Part shown: positions 12,700-21,179 of the stretch, in pieces | Layout: every line of letters begins with the position of its first letter | Numbering within the stretch: the first letter of the stretch is position 1 | Origin: a virus | Virus record (IMG/VR): IMGVR_UViG_3300048839_000889 | Location: 1-38,888 of that record | Strand: one strand, 5' to 3' | DNA: 38,888 bases | The notes under the pieces: model-generated | Told to the model about the DNA's origin: nothing | The model's input: the letters and a program-made list of their open reading frames with translations, nothing else | Databases searched by the model: none | Position numbers and translations under genes: made by a program

Positions 12700-14031
12700 A
12701 TGACACCCGACGAGCAGTACGACACCAGCGAAGCGCTCGAAGGGCTGCTCGCCCGCGCACCCCACTACCGGACGTACCGCAACTACTACGACGGCAAGCA
12801 CCCCACGGCGCTCACCCACCCCAAGCTCGAGCTGGCGTTCGGCCGGCTGCTCAACGACTACCGCGACAACCTGTGCGGCACTGTCGTCGACGCGGCCGCG
12901 GACCGGTTGCGCATCGAAGGCTGGACCGCTGAGGACAGCGTTGTCGAACGGATCACCGATCTGGAACGGCGTGTCCGGTTCACCCGCACCCAGGGTGAAG
13001 CGTTCGAAGAGGCGATCACGACCGGTGACTCGTTCCTGCTCGTCTGGCCGGACCGGACTGGCAAGCCACGCATCTACGGTCAGCCGGCACACACATGTGC
13101 GGTCACGTACGACCCTGAAGACCCGACCGTGATCCTGTCAGCAGTCAAGCTGTGGCGTGAACGAGACCGGTACCGGCTCAACTTGTACTTCCCTGACCGG
13201 ATCGAACGGCTTGTCACCGAAGCTGAAACCGAGACGGCCCCGAAGGATCTCGCCAAGTATGTGGCGCTCGCCGACGACCCGTTCGTCACGAACCCGTATG
13301 ACGAGGTGCCCGTCTACCATCTCGCCCCGAACGCTGCTGCTGGCTGTGTCGGTCGGTCCGACCTGGCGAACGTGCTCCCGATCCAGGATGCGCTCAACAA
13401 GGCGGACGTCGACATCCTCGTGCTCGGCGAGTTCTACGGCGGCCCGCTCCGCGCGTTGATCGGCGTTGACGCTGAGCGTGACTCGAACGGCAACAAGATC
13501 AAGCCTCGTGTCGCCCCCGGCGACCTGCTCGAACTGCCTGAGGGCGCGTCCCTCACCCAGCTCGACCCATCCGACATTGAGAAGCTGCTCGCCACCTCAG
13601 ACCATTGGGCAGCAAAGCTGTCACGTGTCTCGTCGACACCCGTCCACCTGCTCGGCTTGGCATCCACCGTCGACCTGTCCGGTGAGGCGCTCAACAACCT
13701 GGAACGGCCGCTCACTGACCGCGTCAAGGACCATCAGGACGCGTTCGAAGACCCGGTTGCGGGTGCGATGCGTATGGCGCTCCGCCAGGACGGCATCGCC
13801 GATCCGGGCGACCCGCGTCCCGTGTGGGCTCCAGCCGAGACCGTCACTGAGGAACGGAAGCTGTCGAACGCTGAGGCGAAGCTGCGGGTCGGCTACTCGC
13901 AGGAACGTGTCCTGTCCGACCTGGGTGAGTCGGCGGCCGTTGTCGCTGAGATGCTCGCTGCGAACGAGGTGGCAGCCGACCAGGCCGCAAGCCGGGTCGC
14001 GACGTCATTCTCAGCGGGGCTTGTCCCATGA
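12700..14031 (+). CDS. Portal protein, SPP1 gp6-like, 443 aa
   Basis: Dodecameric portal at the unique capsid vertex. The order is typical of the family: an N-terminal Tyr-rich segment (YRTYRNYYDGKHP), a stem region (LNDYRDNLCGTVVDAAADRLRIEGW), LPIQDALNKADVDILVLGEFYGGPLRALIG, and a late helix region with SSTPVHLLGL. Five bases separate it from terL, and it is followed immediately by a small gene and a MuF-like protein, the usual portal neighbours. ATG 12700 follows GTGACG. Confidence 0.93.
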   Translation: MTPDEQYDTSEALEGLLARAPHYRTYRNYYDGKHPTALTHPKLELAFGRLLNDYRDNLCGTVVDAAADRLRIEGWTAEDSVVERITDLERRVRFTRTQGEAFEEAITTGDSFLLVWPDRTGKPRIYGQPAHTCAVTYDPEDPTVILSAVKLWRERDRYRLNLYFPDRIERLVTEAETETAPKDLAKYVALADDPFVTNPYDEVPVYHLAPNAAAGCVGRSDLANVLPIQDALNKADVDILVLGEFYGGPLRALIGVDAERDSNGNKIKPRVAPGDLLELPEGASLTQLDPSDIEKLLATSDHWAAKLSRVSSTPVHLLGLASTVDLSGEALNNLERPLTDRVKDHQDAFEDPVAGAMRMALRQDGIADPGDPRPVWAPAETVTEERKLSNAEAKLRVGYSQERVLSDLGESAAVVAEMLAANEVAADQAASRVATSFSAGLVP

Positions 14032-14186
14032 CCGACACGACCCGCATCTACGTGATGACCGAGCCGGTGCTCGCAGACACGCTCGCCAAGGTCGCGAACG
14101 GTGACCACCCGGACGTTGTGCTCGCTGAGCTGTACGCAAACGCTGACCATCAAGGAGTGAACGATGGCGACGTGGGCGGAGATTGA
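14028..14186 (+). CDS. Small hypothetical protein between portal and MuF, 52 aa
   Basis: ATG at 14028 overlaps the portal stop (ATGA), and the reading ends at 14186, 23 bases inside the MuF gene. Acidic, starting MTDTTRIYVMTEPVLADTL. The overlap with the portal and normal codon use argue for a real gene. No function known. The ribosome site of the MuF gene (AAGGAG) lies inside it. Confidence 0.6.
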   Translation: MTDTTRIYVMTEPVLADTLAKVANGDHPDVVLAELYANADHQGVNDGDVGGD

Positions 14187-15198
14187 CCGGGTCGTCAAAG
14201 CGCAACAACAGGCTGTCGCCGCACAAGACGCAGCCACCCTGCGACGGTTGCAGACTGCGATCGAAGCAGCGCAACGTGACGTGGAACGTTCAGCTCGCCT
14301 GTTCGAAGCAGATGTGCGCGCCCACTTCGCTGCTGGTGAAACCCCCGATCAGGTGGCGTGGCGGATGGTCCGTTCCCGCCACTACCGCGAAATGGCAGCC
14401 CAGCTGCGCGCCGAAGCCGACGACCTGGCCCGCATCCTCGCCGCTGACTTGTCCAAGTCGCTGCCGGCCGCCGCGAGTGTCGGTGCCGCTCACGCCGCCC
14501 AACTGATCGTGCTTGCGACTGGCACATCGTTCGACGTGCTCAACGCTGAGGCGTTGCGGGCGATCGTTGCGCAGATCTACGGGCCCGGGTCGCCGCTCAG
14601 CCCGATCCTTGCAAGCCTCGGACCTGCCGCTGAGAAGGCCGCACAGGAAGCACTGGTGCGTGGCATCGCTGCGGGTCTCAACCCGAACGTTGTCGCACGC
14701 CAGATCGTCGACCAGGCCCGCGGCCTGTCCACGTATCGGGCCCGGCTCATCTCCCGCACCGAAACGCTGCGCGCCTACCGGACCGCAGAACTCGAGTCGT
14801 ACAAGGACACAGCTGGTGTCGTACGTGGCTGGGCGTGGCATTCGGCTTTGGACCGGCGCACCTGCCCAGCGTGTTGGGCGATGCACGGCCAAGTGTTCGA
14901 CACGGAACAACCGATGGGCACCCACCCGAACTGTCGCTGCTCGATGGTGCCGGTGACACGCCGGCTCGGGCCGCCCATCTCCGGGTCCACCCAGTTCCGT
15001 GACCTGCCAGAAGCAGACCAGCTGGCGATCCTCGGACCGGCGAAACATGCCGCATACAAGGCCGGTGACCTGCAACTCCCAGACCTGGTGCGATCCAAGA
15101 CAACACCCGAATGGGGTGTCACCCGGTCGACCGGCAGCCTTGTTGACGCCGTCGGCCCAGCGAAAGCCAAGACGTACTACGCCGCGGCGCGCGCCTGA
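14164..15198 (+). CDS. MuF-like minor capsid / head morphogenesis protein, 344 aa
   Basis: Phage Mu protein F-like. The signature lies around residues 224-265: DRRTCPACWAMHGQVF ... MGTHPNCRCSMVPV, with paired cysteines and HPNCRC. The N-terminal half is Ala-rich coiled coil (VVKAQQQAVAAQDAATLRRLQ). MuF proteins are minor head components, sometimes injected with the DNA. Strong AAGGAG site before ATG 14164. Placed between portal and scaffold as expected. Confidence 0.9.
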   Translation: MATWAEIDRVVKAQQQAVAAQDAATLRRLQTAIEAAQRDVERSARLFEADVRAHFAAGETPDQVAWRMVRSRHYREMAAQLRAEADDLARILAADLSKSLPAAASVGAAHAAQLIVLATGTSFDVLNAEALRAIVAQIYGPGSPLSPILASLGPAAEKAAQEALVRGIAAGLNPNVVARQIVDQARGLSTYRARLISRTETLRAYRTAELESYKDTAGVVRGWAWHSALDRRTCPACWAMHGQVFDTEQPMGTHPNCRCSMVPVTRRLGPPISGSTQFRDLPEADQLAILGPAKHAAYKAGDLQLPDLVRSKTTPEWGVTRSTGSLVDAVGPAKAKTYYAAARA

Positions 15199-15200
15199 CC

Positions 15201-15229
15201 CCTTGCGCGTCCGACAGCACAGCGGACCG
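15201..15229 (+). promoter_or_regulatory. Predicted promoter before the scaffold gene
   Basis: TTGCGC, 17 bp, ACCGTG, starting three bases after the MuF stop. ATG 15276 lies 46 bases downstream. Confidence 0.6.
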
Positions 15230-15275
15230 TGCATGGCAGCGACGTGAGACGCGTCGACTGACCATGTGAGGCGAG

Positions 15276-15836
15276 ATGCCCGACAGCACTGAAGACAGCA
15301 CAAGCACAGACAACCAGGTCACCGACGCAACCACCGAGACGGCGGACGGCGGGACCACAACCAGCACCACCGAAACCGAAGAGTTCGACAAGGACCGGGC
15401 ACTTGCCCTCATCGCGAAGCTCCGCACAGAGCTGAAGGATGAACGCAAGACCGCCAAGGCCGCCAAGTCCGAGCTCGACGGGATCAAGACCGCTGGTCTG
15501 TCCGAAACCGAACGGCTCCAACAGGAGCTCGACACAATCCGCAACGAGCGGGACAAGTTGGTCCAGGAGACCCGCAAGTCCCAGACGTTCTCCGCAGCCC
15601 GTGAGGCTGCGAAGGCCGCCAACGCCGACGACCCAGATGCCGTCGCCGAGCTCATCGCAGCACGTGTGTCGTACGACGAAGACGGGAGCCCCGTCGGAGT
15701 TGACGCAGCGGTCAAGGACATCCGAGCCAAGCATCCAAAGCTTTTCGCCAACCGGACCGGCACAGCCGACGCCGGCAAGGGGAGAAGCGGCGACGCACCC
15801 GACTCGGACTGGATCCGCTCAATCATCGGCCGCTGA
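15276..15836 (+). CDS. Scaffolding protein, 186 aa
   Basis: Internal scaffold that guides procapsid assembly. A disordered Thr/Glu-rich N-terminus is followed by a long charged coiled coil (residues about 40-110, LIAKLRTELKDERKTAKAAKSELDG), an acidic part, and a C-terminus ending DSDWIRSIIGR, the typical capsid-binding end of GP20-type scaffolds. It lies directly before the major capsid gene. No capsid protease is encoded in this block. Confidence 0.85.
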   Translation: MPDSTEDSTSTDNQVTDATTETADGGTTTSTTETEEFDKDRALALIAKLRTELKDERKTAKAAKSELDGIKTAGLSETERLQQELDTIRNERDKLVQETRKSQTFSAAREAAKAANADDPDAVAELIAARVSYDEDGSPVGVDAAVKDIRAKHPKLFANRTGTADAGKGRSGDAPDSDWIRSIIGR

Positions 15837-15867
15837 CCCGGCCCCCTACACCACGAGGTGACCTGCA

Positions 15868-16824
15868 ATGCCTTACAACAGCCAGACCGGCCGGAGCGAC
15901 AGCTCCGCTCTCATGCCCGAGGAGCACTCCAACGCGATCCTCGAGGCCCTTCCCACAGCGTCGACTGTCGTCGGCGCCTTCCGGACCATCAAGATGGGGC
16001 GCAAGCAGACTCGTCTGCCTGTCCTCGACACTCTCCCCACGGCGTACTTCGTCAACGGCGAGTCGGATGGCACCTCTCCCGCCAACGGTCTCAAGCAGAC
16101 CACGAAGATGGCGTGGGACAACAAGTACCTGAACGCTGAGGAGCTGGCCGTCATCGTCCCGTTCCCCGAGGCTGTCATCGACGACTCCGAGTACCCCTTG
16201 ACCGACGCGGCCCTGCCGCTCGCAGTCGAGGCGATCGCTCGGGCCATCGACGCGGCTGTCGCGTTCGGGACCAACAAGCCCGCCACCTGGGGTGCGGCCC
16301 TGGCCACCGAGGCCATCTCCCGCTCCCACTCGGTCGAGGTCGGCACCAACGCCGCCGCTGCCGGTGGCTTCGCTGGTGACGTGTCCGACGCTTTCGCCCT
16401 CGTTGAGGCTGACGGCTACGACGTCGACACCATCCTGTCCCACACCCGCAACCGCGGCCGGGCCCGCAACCTGCGCAACGCTCAGGGCGACCGTCTGCCC
16501 GAGGTGTCCGCAGCCGAGTGGTACGGCGTCCCCGCGCAGTACCCCGCTCGTGGCCTGTGGGGCGACACGGTGTCCGCCATCGTCGGTCAGTCCGACCAGG
16601 GCCTGGTGGGTATCCGCCAGGACATCCGGGTCAAGCTGCTCGACCAGGCTGTCATCCAGGATGCTGAGGGCAACATCGTCCTCAACCTCGCCCAGCAGGA
16701 CGCAGTCGCCTTGCGCATCACCTTCCGGTGCGCATGGGAGATCGCGAACACGATCCGTCGGGACAACGAGGACGCGGACACCCGCTTCCCGTTCGCAGTG
16801 CTGACGGAGCCCGCTGGTTCCTGA
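15868..16824 (+). CDS. Major capsid protein, HK97 fold, 318 aa
   Basis: Forms the icosahedral shell. The N-terminal arm has little or no delta domain. LPTASTVVGAFRTIKMGRKQTRLPVLDTLPTAYFV is the start of the HK97-fold P/E-loop region, and EELAVIVPFPEAVIDDSEYPL with LAVEAIARAIDAAVAFG the spine helix. The C-terminal domain (VRVKLLDQAVI ... ALRITFRCAWEIAN) is typical of actinophage capsids of this size. It follows the scaffold. A hairpin at 16844-16873 follows the gene. Confidence 0.93.
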   Translation: MPYNSQTGRSDSSALMPEEHSNAILEALPTASTVVGAFRTIKMGRKQTRLPVLDTLPTAYFVNGESDGTSPANGLKQTTKMAWDNKYLNAEELAVIVPFPEAVIDDSEYPLTDAALPLAVEAIARAIDAAVAFGTNKPATWGAALATEAISRSHSVEVGTNAAAAGGFAGDVSDAFALVEADGYDVDTILSHTRNRGRARNLRNAQGDRLPEVSAAEWYGVPAQYPARGLWGDTVSAIVGQSDQGLVGIRQDIRVKLLDQAVIQDAEGNIVLNLAQQDAVALRITFRCAWEIANTIRRDNEDADTRFPFAVLTEPAGS

Positions 16825-16843
16825 ACCCATGGCATGTAGCCAC

Positions 16844-16873
16844 GAGCCCTCCGGCCTTCGGGTCGGGGGGCTC
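16844..16873 (+). terminator. Hairpin after the capsid gene
   Basis: GAGCCCTCCGGCC and GGTCGGGGGGCTC pair over 13 positions (two wobbles) with a TTCG loop, 19 bases after the capsid stop. It likely trims or attenuates transcription, keeping capsid mRNA abundant relative to the genes after it. Confidence 0.7.
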
Positions 16874-16902
16874 TGGCGTTCCCGGGCCAGGTTCGCACGG
16901 TG
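16874..16902 (+). promoter_or_regulatory. Predicted leaderless promoter of the glycosyltransferase
   Basis: TGGCGT, 17 bp, ACGGTG, then exactly six bases to GTG 16909. There is no convincing ribosome site, consistent with a leaderless mRNA. Confidence 0.55.
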
Positions 16903-16908
16903 TAGGGC

Positions 16909-18018
16909 GTGAAGGTCCTCGCTCATGTCCACGGCTATCCGCCTGCCCATCGTGCTGGCGCTGAGATGGCGTTGCATGCCGTGCTCCGTTGGCTGGCCGA
17001 CCGCGGCCATGAGTGCCGTGTGATTGTCCCGAACGACCGGTATGCGGTGACTGGTGTTGTCGACGGTGTGACGGTGACTGCGGGCGTGTCACAACGGCAG
17101 GTTGCTGAGGCGTGGGAGTGGTGTGATGTCGCGTTCACCCACCTGGATCTGACGCATCAGGCGGTGTCGTTGGCGGTCAAGCATGACCGGCCGCTCGTCC
17201 ACTATCTGCACAACGACAAGCAGCTGGCGTTTCACAAGGTGCCGCTCGACCAGGCGCAGCTGGTCGTCTCCAACAGCCAATGGATTGCGGACACGCTCCC
17301 AGACGACTGGCCGACTGTGGTCGTGTACCCGCCTGTCGAACCGGACCGGTACCGCCTCGCGTCACCTGGTGACGCGGTCACGCTCGTCAACCTGACTGAA
17401 CAGAAGGGTGCTGCAACGTTCTACGAGCTTGCACGTCGCAACCCTCACCGGCCGTTCCTTGGGGTGCGCGGCTCATACGGCGAGCAGGTCATCCCGAGGC
17501 GTCTACCTGCCAACGTGACTGTCGCAGAGACGACGTCCGACATGGTTGGCGACGTGTACGCGCGCACCCGGGTGGTGCTCATGCCGTCGCATTACGAGTC
17601 GTGGGGGCGTGTCGCTATCGAGGCGTGCTGTGCCGGGATCCCGGTGATTGCCGCACCAACACCCGGCCTGTGCGAGTCGTTGGGGGATGCGGGACGGTTC
17701 GCTGAGCCGGACGACATTGACGGCTGGCAAGCACACCTTGACGAATTGGACGACCCCAAGGTGTACGAGGCGGCTGCGGCTGCTGGCCATGATCGGGCTG
17801 TCGAACTGGCCGGGCTCGTCGACGCCCAGCTGGTCGCACTCGAAGACCGGCTGTCCGCCGTGGCGGACACGTTCTACGAGCTGCCCGACCTCGACACCCA
17901 CCAGCTCGACATGTTGCGCCGAGGCGTATGGGCGGTCGCCCCTGGCGGCGGGCTCACACTCACGGACCGTAGGACGTACGACACCGTGCTGCACGCCCGC
18001 GGCTACCGGAGGTACTGA
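16909..18018 (+). CDS. GT4-type glycosyltransferase, 369 aa
   Basis: Retaining GT-B glycosyltransferase. The N-terminal Rossmann domain starts HVHGYPPAHRAGAEMALHAVL, typical of GT4 enzymes. The C-terminal nucleotide-sugar domain carries ESWGRVAIE at residues 230-238, the EX7E motif, followed by GIPVIAAPTPGLCESLGDAG. About 100 further residues end in GYRRY, longer than a minimal GT4. It lies between capsid and connector genes and overlaps the next start by one base. Neither donor nor acceptor can be read from sequence. The likely acceptor is a virion protein such as the capsid, as reported for some actinophages; host surface glycans are the alternative. Confidence 0.88.
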   Translation: MKVLAHVHGYPPAHRAGAEMALHAVLRWLADRGHECRVIVPNDRYAVTGVVDGVTVTAGVSQRQVAEAWEWCDVAFTHLDLTHQAVSLAVKHDRPLVHYLHNDKQLAFHKVPLDQAQLVVSNSQWIADTLPDDWPTVVVYPPVEPDRYRLASPGDAVTLVNLTEQKGAATFYELARRNPHRPFLGVRGSYGEQVIPRRLPANVTVAETTSDMVGDVYARTRVVLMPSHYESWGRVAIEACCAGIPVIAAPTPGLCESLGDAGRFAEPDDIDGWQAHLDELDDPKVYEAAAAAGHDRAVELAGLVDAQLVALEDRLSAVADTFYELPDLDTHQLDMLRRGVWAVAPGGGLTLTDRRTYDTVLHARGYRRY

Positions 18019-18440
18019 TGGATCGTGACGATGTGATCTCCAAGCTGTCCCAGCATGTTGCTGCGACGTCTGACCCCGTGCTGGACGACACTGCCCTCGG
18101 TGAGCTTGTCGACGACGCAGCTGTCGCCGACTCGGGTGGCCTGCTGCCCACCGACACCGGCTGGGCTGGCGCCTGGGACCTGTACGCCGCTGCGGCTGCC
18201 GGCTGGCGCCGCAAGGCCGGGGTCGTCTCCGACCGGTTCAAGTTCGCAGCCGACGGCGCCACCTATGAGCGTCAGCAGATGTTCGAACACTTCCTCACAA
18301 TGGCCGGCTGGTACGCGGCCCGTGCCGGGTCGCTCATCGTCGGTGACACGAACCCGCTTGTTCAGCAGGCCCGTTGGACTTCGACACGCACCGTGTACAC
18401 GGAACGCGACTCGGACTGGTGGGAGGACCAGGTCGTATGA
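18018..18440 (+). CDS. Head-tail connector / adaptor protein, 140 aa
   Basis: All-helical protein (GAWDLYAAAAAGWRRKAG, YERQQMFEHFLTMAGWYAARAG) in the position of the adaptor that binds below the portal. Its size fits the HK97 gp6-like group. ATG 18018 overlaps the glycosyltransferase stop (TGATG). Called from position, size and helical character rather than a diagnostic motif. Confidence 0.7.
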   Translation: MDRDDVISKLSQHVAATSDPVLDDTALGELVDDAAVADSGGLLPTDTGWAGAWDLYAAAAAGWRRKAGVVSDRFKFAADGATYERQQMFEHFLTMAGWYAARAGSLIVGDTNPLVQQARWTSTRTVYTERDSDWWEDQVV

Positions 18441-18625
18441 GTGCCGCTGACGAAGCTCGCGCGCTGCTGTGGCGGACCCGTGAACGCCAGGTCAAAGCGA
18501 ACCGTCGCCGGGTCGGCAAGGCGTTGCGTGGCGACCCGGCTGCGCTCGCTGAGCTGAACGCTGACTGGCTGCCGTTGCGGCGCGCTCTGGACGAGGCGAG
18601 GGACACTGATGTTGACGACCGCTGA
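18437..18625 (+). CDS. Small basic hypothetical protein in the connector block, 62 aa
   Basis: ATG 18437 overlaps the adaptor stop (ATGA), which favours it over an upstream in-frame ATG at 18374. Basic and helical (LLWRTRERQVKANRRRVGKALRG). It overlaps the next gene by 17 bases. No family recognised. Confidence 0.65.
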   Translation: MSAADEARALLWRTRERQVKANRRRVGKALRGDPAALAELNADWLPLRRALDEARDTDVDDR

Positions 18626-18965
18626 ACTCGAAGCGATGCGGGCCGTCCAAGAGTCGGCGCTCCCGGACGTGTGCACTGTCACCCGACTGTCCGCCACGGC
18701 GGACAACTATGGCGGTGTCACTGAAGACTGGGACGAGGTCGTCGACGACGTGCCTTGCCGTGTCGGTGTCCCAACCCGTGCCGAGCTGGCCATCCTCTCC
18801 GAGCGTGTCTCCGAGTCTGCCGGCTGGACCGTGACCGTCCCTGTCGGCACTGATGTCGCGGGCGACGACCGGATCACGGTCGGGTCTCGCCGCTTCCAGG
18901 TCGCTGCCAATCCGCTCACGTCGTGGGCGACCGCGCTGCGGTGTGTCTGCTGGGAGGTCAAGTGA
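18609..18965 (+). CDS. Head closure / head-tail joining protein, 118 aa
   Basis: Beta-rich protein with VCTVTRLSATADNYGGVTEDWDEV and DRITVGSRRFQVAANPL, matching the pattern of SPP1 gp16 / Phage_H_T_join head closure proteins, which seal the portal channel and accept the tail. Position between adaptor and tail-completion genes agrees. Confidence 0.8.
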   Translation: MLTTAELEAMRAVQESALPDVCTVTRLSATADNYGGVTEDWDEVVDDVPCRVGVPTRAELAILSERVSESAGWTVTVPVGTDVAGDDRITVGSRRFQVAANPLTSWATALRCVCWEVK

Positions 18966-19324
18966 TGGCCGGTCTCGGTGGACGCACTGTCGTCGAAAAG
19001 AACAAGTTCAAAGAGGCTCGCGCCGTCCTGGACGCTGCCATCCGTGTCGCCATCATCGAAGCGAACGCAGCCGGCAAGGCGACCGCCAAGGCTGAGGTGG
19101 CCGTCGACACTGGCAACTTGAAGAACAGCATCCAGGGTCACATGACCGGGAAGCTGTCATCCGAGATCGTCACCGGTGTCGAGTACGCCCCGTACCAGGA
19201 GTACGGCACCCGCTACCAGTCCGGCAAGCAGTACATGCGCCCGGCTGCGAAGAAGGCTGGCGAGGTCCTGCAGGACGAGGTCAACAAGATCGAACCTGCC
19301 CTGATTGCGGCGGTGATGACATGA
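18965..19324 (+). CDS. HK97 gp10-like neck/tail-completion protein, 119 aa
   Basis: Contains VDTGNLKNSIQGH and YAPYQEYGTRYQSGKQYMRPAAKKA, the core of the HK97 gp10-like family (VDTGxLrnSI followed by a Y..yvEfGT..mpArPFm-type block). ATG 18965 overlaps the previous stop (TGATG); an upstream in-frame start would sit inside the closure gene. Confidence 0.88.
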   Translation: MAGLGGRTVVEKNKFKEARAVLDAAIRVAIIEANAAGKATAKAEVAVDTGNLKNSIQGHMTGKLSSEIVTGVEYAPYQEYGTRYQSGKQYMRPAAKKAGEVLQDEVNKIEPALIAAVMT

Positions 19325-19776
19325 GCCGCGGTCTGGAACTTGTTGCCGCCCGAGAGTGGATCCACGAGACCCTCGACGGTGACGCAACCATCACAGCTGA
19401 GGCACCAGGCGGTGTCTGGCACCATCCGGTGCCTCGGTCGGTCGACCCCGACCAGGTGGTCGTCACGTATCAGCCAGTTGAAGCGACTGACGTGAACGGT
19501 CTCGGCGACTCACGCATCCTCACCGACTCCGAATGGTTGGTCCGTGTCATCGGGCCCGGTGACGACATCGGCGCCCTGCTTGACGCGTACGCCCGCGTCG
19601 ACGCACTCCTCGACGGTGCCCGCTGCACGTCCGTCACGACCGGACGTCTGTTCGGCTGCCGTCGTGTCCGCCCGTTCTCCGAAGCCATGTCCGAACCAGA
19701 TCCGGGCGGCTCGAAGGCCACCTACCGGTCCACACACCTGGGTGGCTTCTACCAGATCCACGTCGCAGGGGACTGA
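19321..19776 (+). CDS. Tail terminator-like protein, 151 aa
   Basis: Placed immediately before the major tail protein, with ATGA overlap to the gp10-like gene. The sequence WIHETLDGDATITAEAPGGVWHHPVP then VVVTYQPVEATDV and WLVRVIGPGDDIGALLDAYARVDALL suits the small alpha/beta tail-terminator fold that caps the tail tube. The call is mainly from synteny and secondary-structure pattern. Confidence 0.75.
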   Translation: MSRGLELVAAREWIHETLDGDATITAEAPGGVWHHPVPRSVDPDQVVVTYQPVEATDVNGLGDSRILTDSEWLVRVIGPGDDIGALLDAYARVDALLDGARCTSVTTGRLFGCRRVRPFSEAMSEPDPGGSKATYRSTHLGGFYQIHVAGD

Positions 19777-19780
19777 CACC

Positions 19781-19809
19781 CTGCGCGTCCTGGCGCACCC
19801 CGGACCATC
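19781..19809 (+). promoter_or_regulatory. Predicted promoter before the major tail protein
   Basis: CTGCGC, 17 bp, ACCATC, four bases after the preceding stop. ATG 19848 lies 38 bases downstream with a GGAGG site. Confidence 0.6.
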
Positions 19810-19847
19810 CAACAAAGAACACGACCTACTTCTACCCGGAGGGCCAG

Positions 19848-21143
19848 ATGGCATCTCGATCCAGCATCAACCAGTCCGTCCAGGTGGGCGTGGAGACGAC
19901 CGCCGGTACGGCTGTGGCCGCTTCCCGCCGGCTTGGTTCCGTCTCCGTCAGTGTCGACCCGGACGTCAAGTCGTCCCGGCACACACCCGACGGTGACAAG
20001 TTCGACAGTGTCGTCACTCTCGACACCGACGCGTCCAAGGTCGACGTCAAGGGCAAGCCTGACTTCGAAGAGCTCACCTGGCTGCTCGACGCTGTCGTCG
20101 GCAACCGTGTCACCACCGACCTCGGTGGCGGCGCCTACCAGCACGTGTTCCACGCAAAGGACCGCGGCTGTGACACCTACTCGACCCTCACCGTGGAGCG
20201 CGGCTCGACGTGCGGCAACGCTGTCCGTGCCGCTGGTGTCGTCCTCACCGGCCTCACCTTGGAGGCTCAGCGGTCCAAGTCCGCTGACGTCAAGAGCGAG
20301 GGCTTCGGTCTCGCCCTCGAGACCGGGCTGTACTTGACCGGCAACGAGGTCCAGCAGGTCGCTGTCACTGGCGGCACACCCACCTCGGGCACGTTCACGC
20401 TCACGTACTCCGGCCAGACCACCTCTGGTATCGCTCGCAACGCGAACGCTGCCGCTGTCCAGGCTGCCCTCGAAGCGCTGTCGACCATCGGCGCCGGCAA
20501 CGTTGTCTGCACCGGTGGCGCCCTTCCTGGCACTGCGGTCCGCGTCCAGTTCGTTGGCGACCTCGCCCAGACGAACGTCGCGAGCCTCACCGCCGCGGAC
20601 ACGTTCGACTCCGGTGACATCACCATCACGACCGTCACCGCCGGCGCCGCACCGACCAGCACGGTCTTGCAGCCCATCACCACGTCACTCATCGACGTGT
20701 ACGTCGACACGACCGCAGCCGGCCTTGGCACCACCAAGGTTGCCCGGCCCCTCAAGACGACCTGGGCGATCACCGACCGGTTCACCCCCGCCTGGTACCT
20801 CAACACTGACAACGCCTCGTGGGGCGAGTCGCTCGAGTCGAAGCCGTCACAGACGGTCAAGGTCACTGTGCCTGCAGACGACGCCGGCCTTGACCTGGGT
20901 CTCGGCAACATCCGCCGCGGTGACGTCGTGTTCGTCCGCGTCGCTGCTGTCGGCGGCGAGATCGCCTCTTCCGGTGAGAACTACGAGCTGAGCATCGATG
21001 TGGCCGCACAGGTCGAAGATGTCGGCCCGCTCTCCGACGAGGACGGCGCCTACGCCTACGAGCTCACCCTCCGTGCCGTGTTCGACCCGACCTGGGCGAA
21101 GTCGCACGAGGTCACCCTCACCAACTCCATCGCGTCGCTCTGA
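19848..21143 (+). CDS. Major tail protein with inserted beta domain, 431 aa
   Basis: Tail-tube subunit. The N-terminal part (VQVGVETTAGTAVAASRRLGSVSVSVDPD) and C-terminal part (ELTLRAVFDPTWAKSHEVTLTNSI) form the usual tube protein. Between them, residues about 168-266, lies a compact beta domain: TSGTFTLTYSGQ, NANAAAVQAALEALSTIGAG, NVVCTGG, GTAVRVQFVG. I recognise this repeat-type module from several actinophage structural proteins, probably surface-exposed decoration on the tube. GGAGG before ATG 19848. Confidence 0.88.
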   Translation: MASRSSINQSVQVGVETTAGTAVAASRRLGSVSVSVDPDVKSSRHTPDGDKFDSVVTLDTDASKVDVKGKPDFEELTWLLDAVVGNRVTTDLGGGAYQHVFHAKDRGCDTYSTLTVERGSTCGNAVRAAGVVLTGLTLEAQRSKSADVKSEGFGLALETGLYLTGNEVQQVAVTGGTPTSGTFTLTYSGQTTSGIARNANAAAVQAALEALSTIGAGNVVCTGGALPGTAVRVQFVGDLAQTNVASLTAADTFDSGDITITTVTAGAAPTSTVLQPITTSLIDVYVDTTAAGLGTTKVARPLKTTWAITDRFTPAWYLNTDNASWGESLESKPSQTVKVTVPADDAGLDLGLGNIRRGDVVFVRVAAVGGEIASSGENYELSIDVAAQVEDVGPLSDEDGAYAYELTLRAVFDPTWAKSHEVTLTNSIASL

Positions 21144-21179
21144 CGCACACCCCTATAGCCATCAGGAGGCCACACCACC

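Noticed and set aside
15823-17010. Long minus-strand open frame of 395 codons across the capsid gene
   Set aside because: It is antisense to the clearly identified capsid protein, has no ribosome site and reads as low-complexity Gly/Val/Asp. Long antisense frames are expected in GC-rich DNA.
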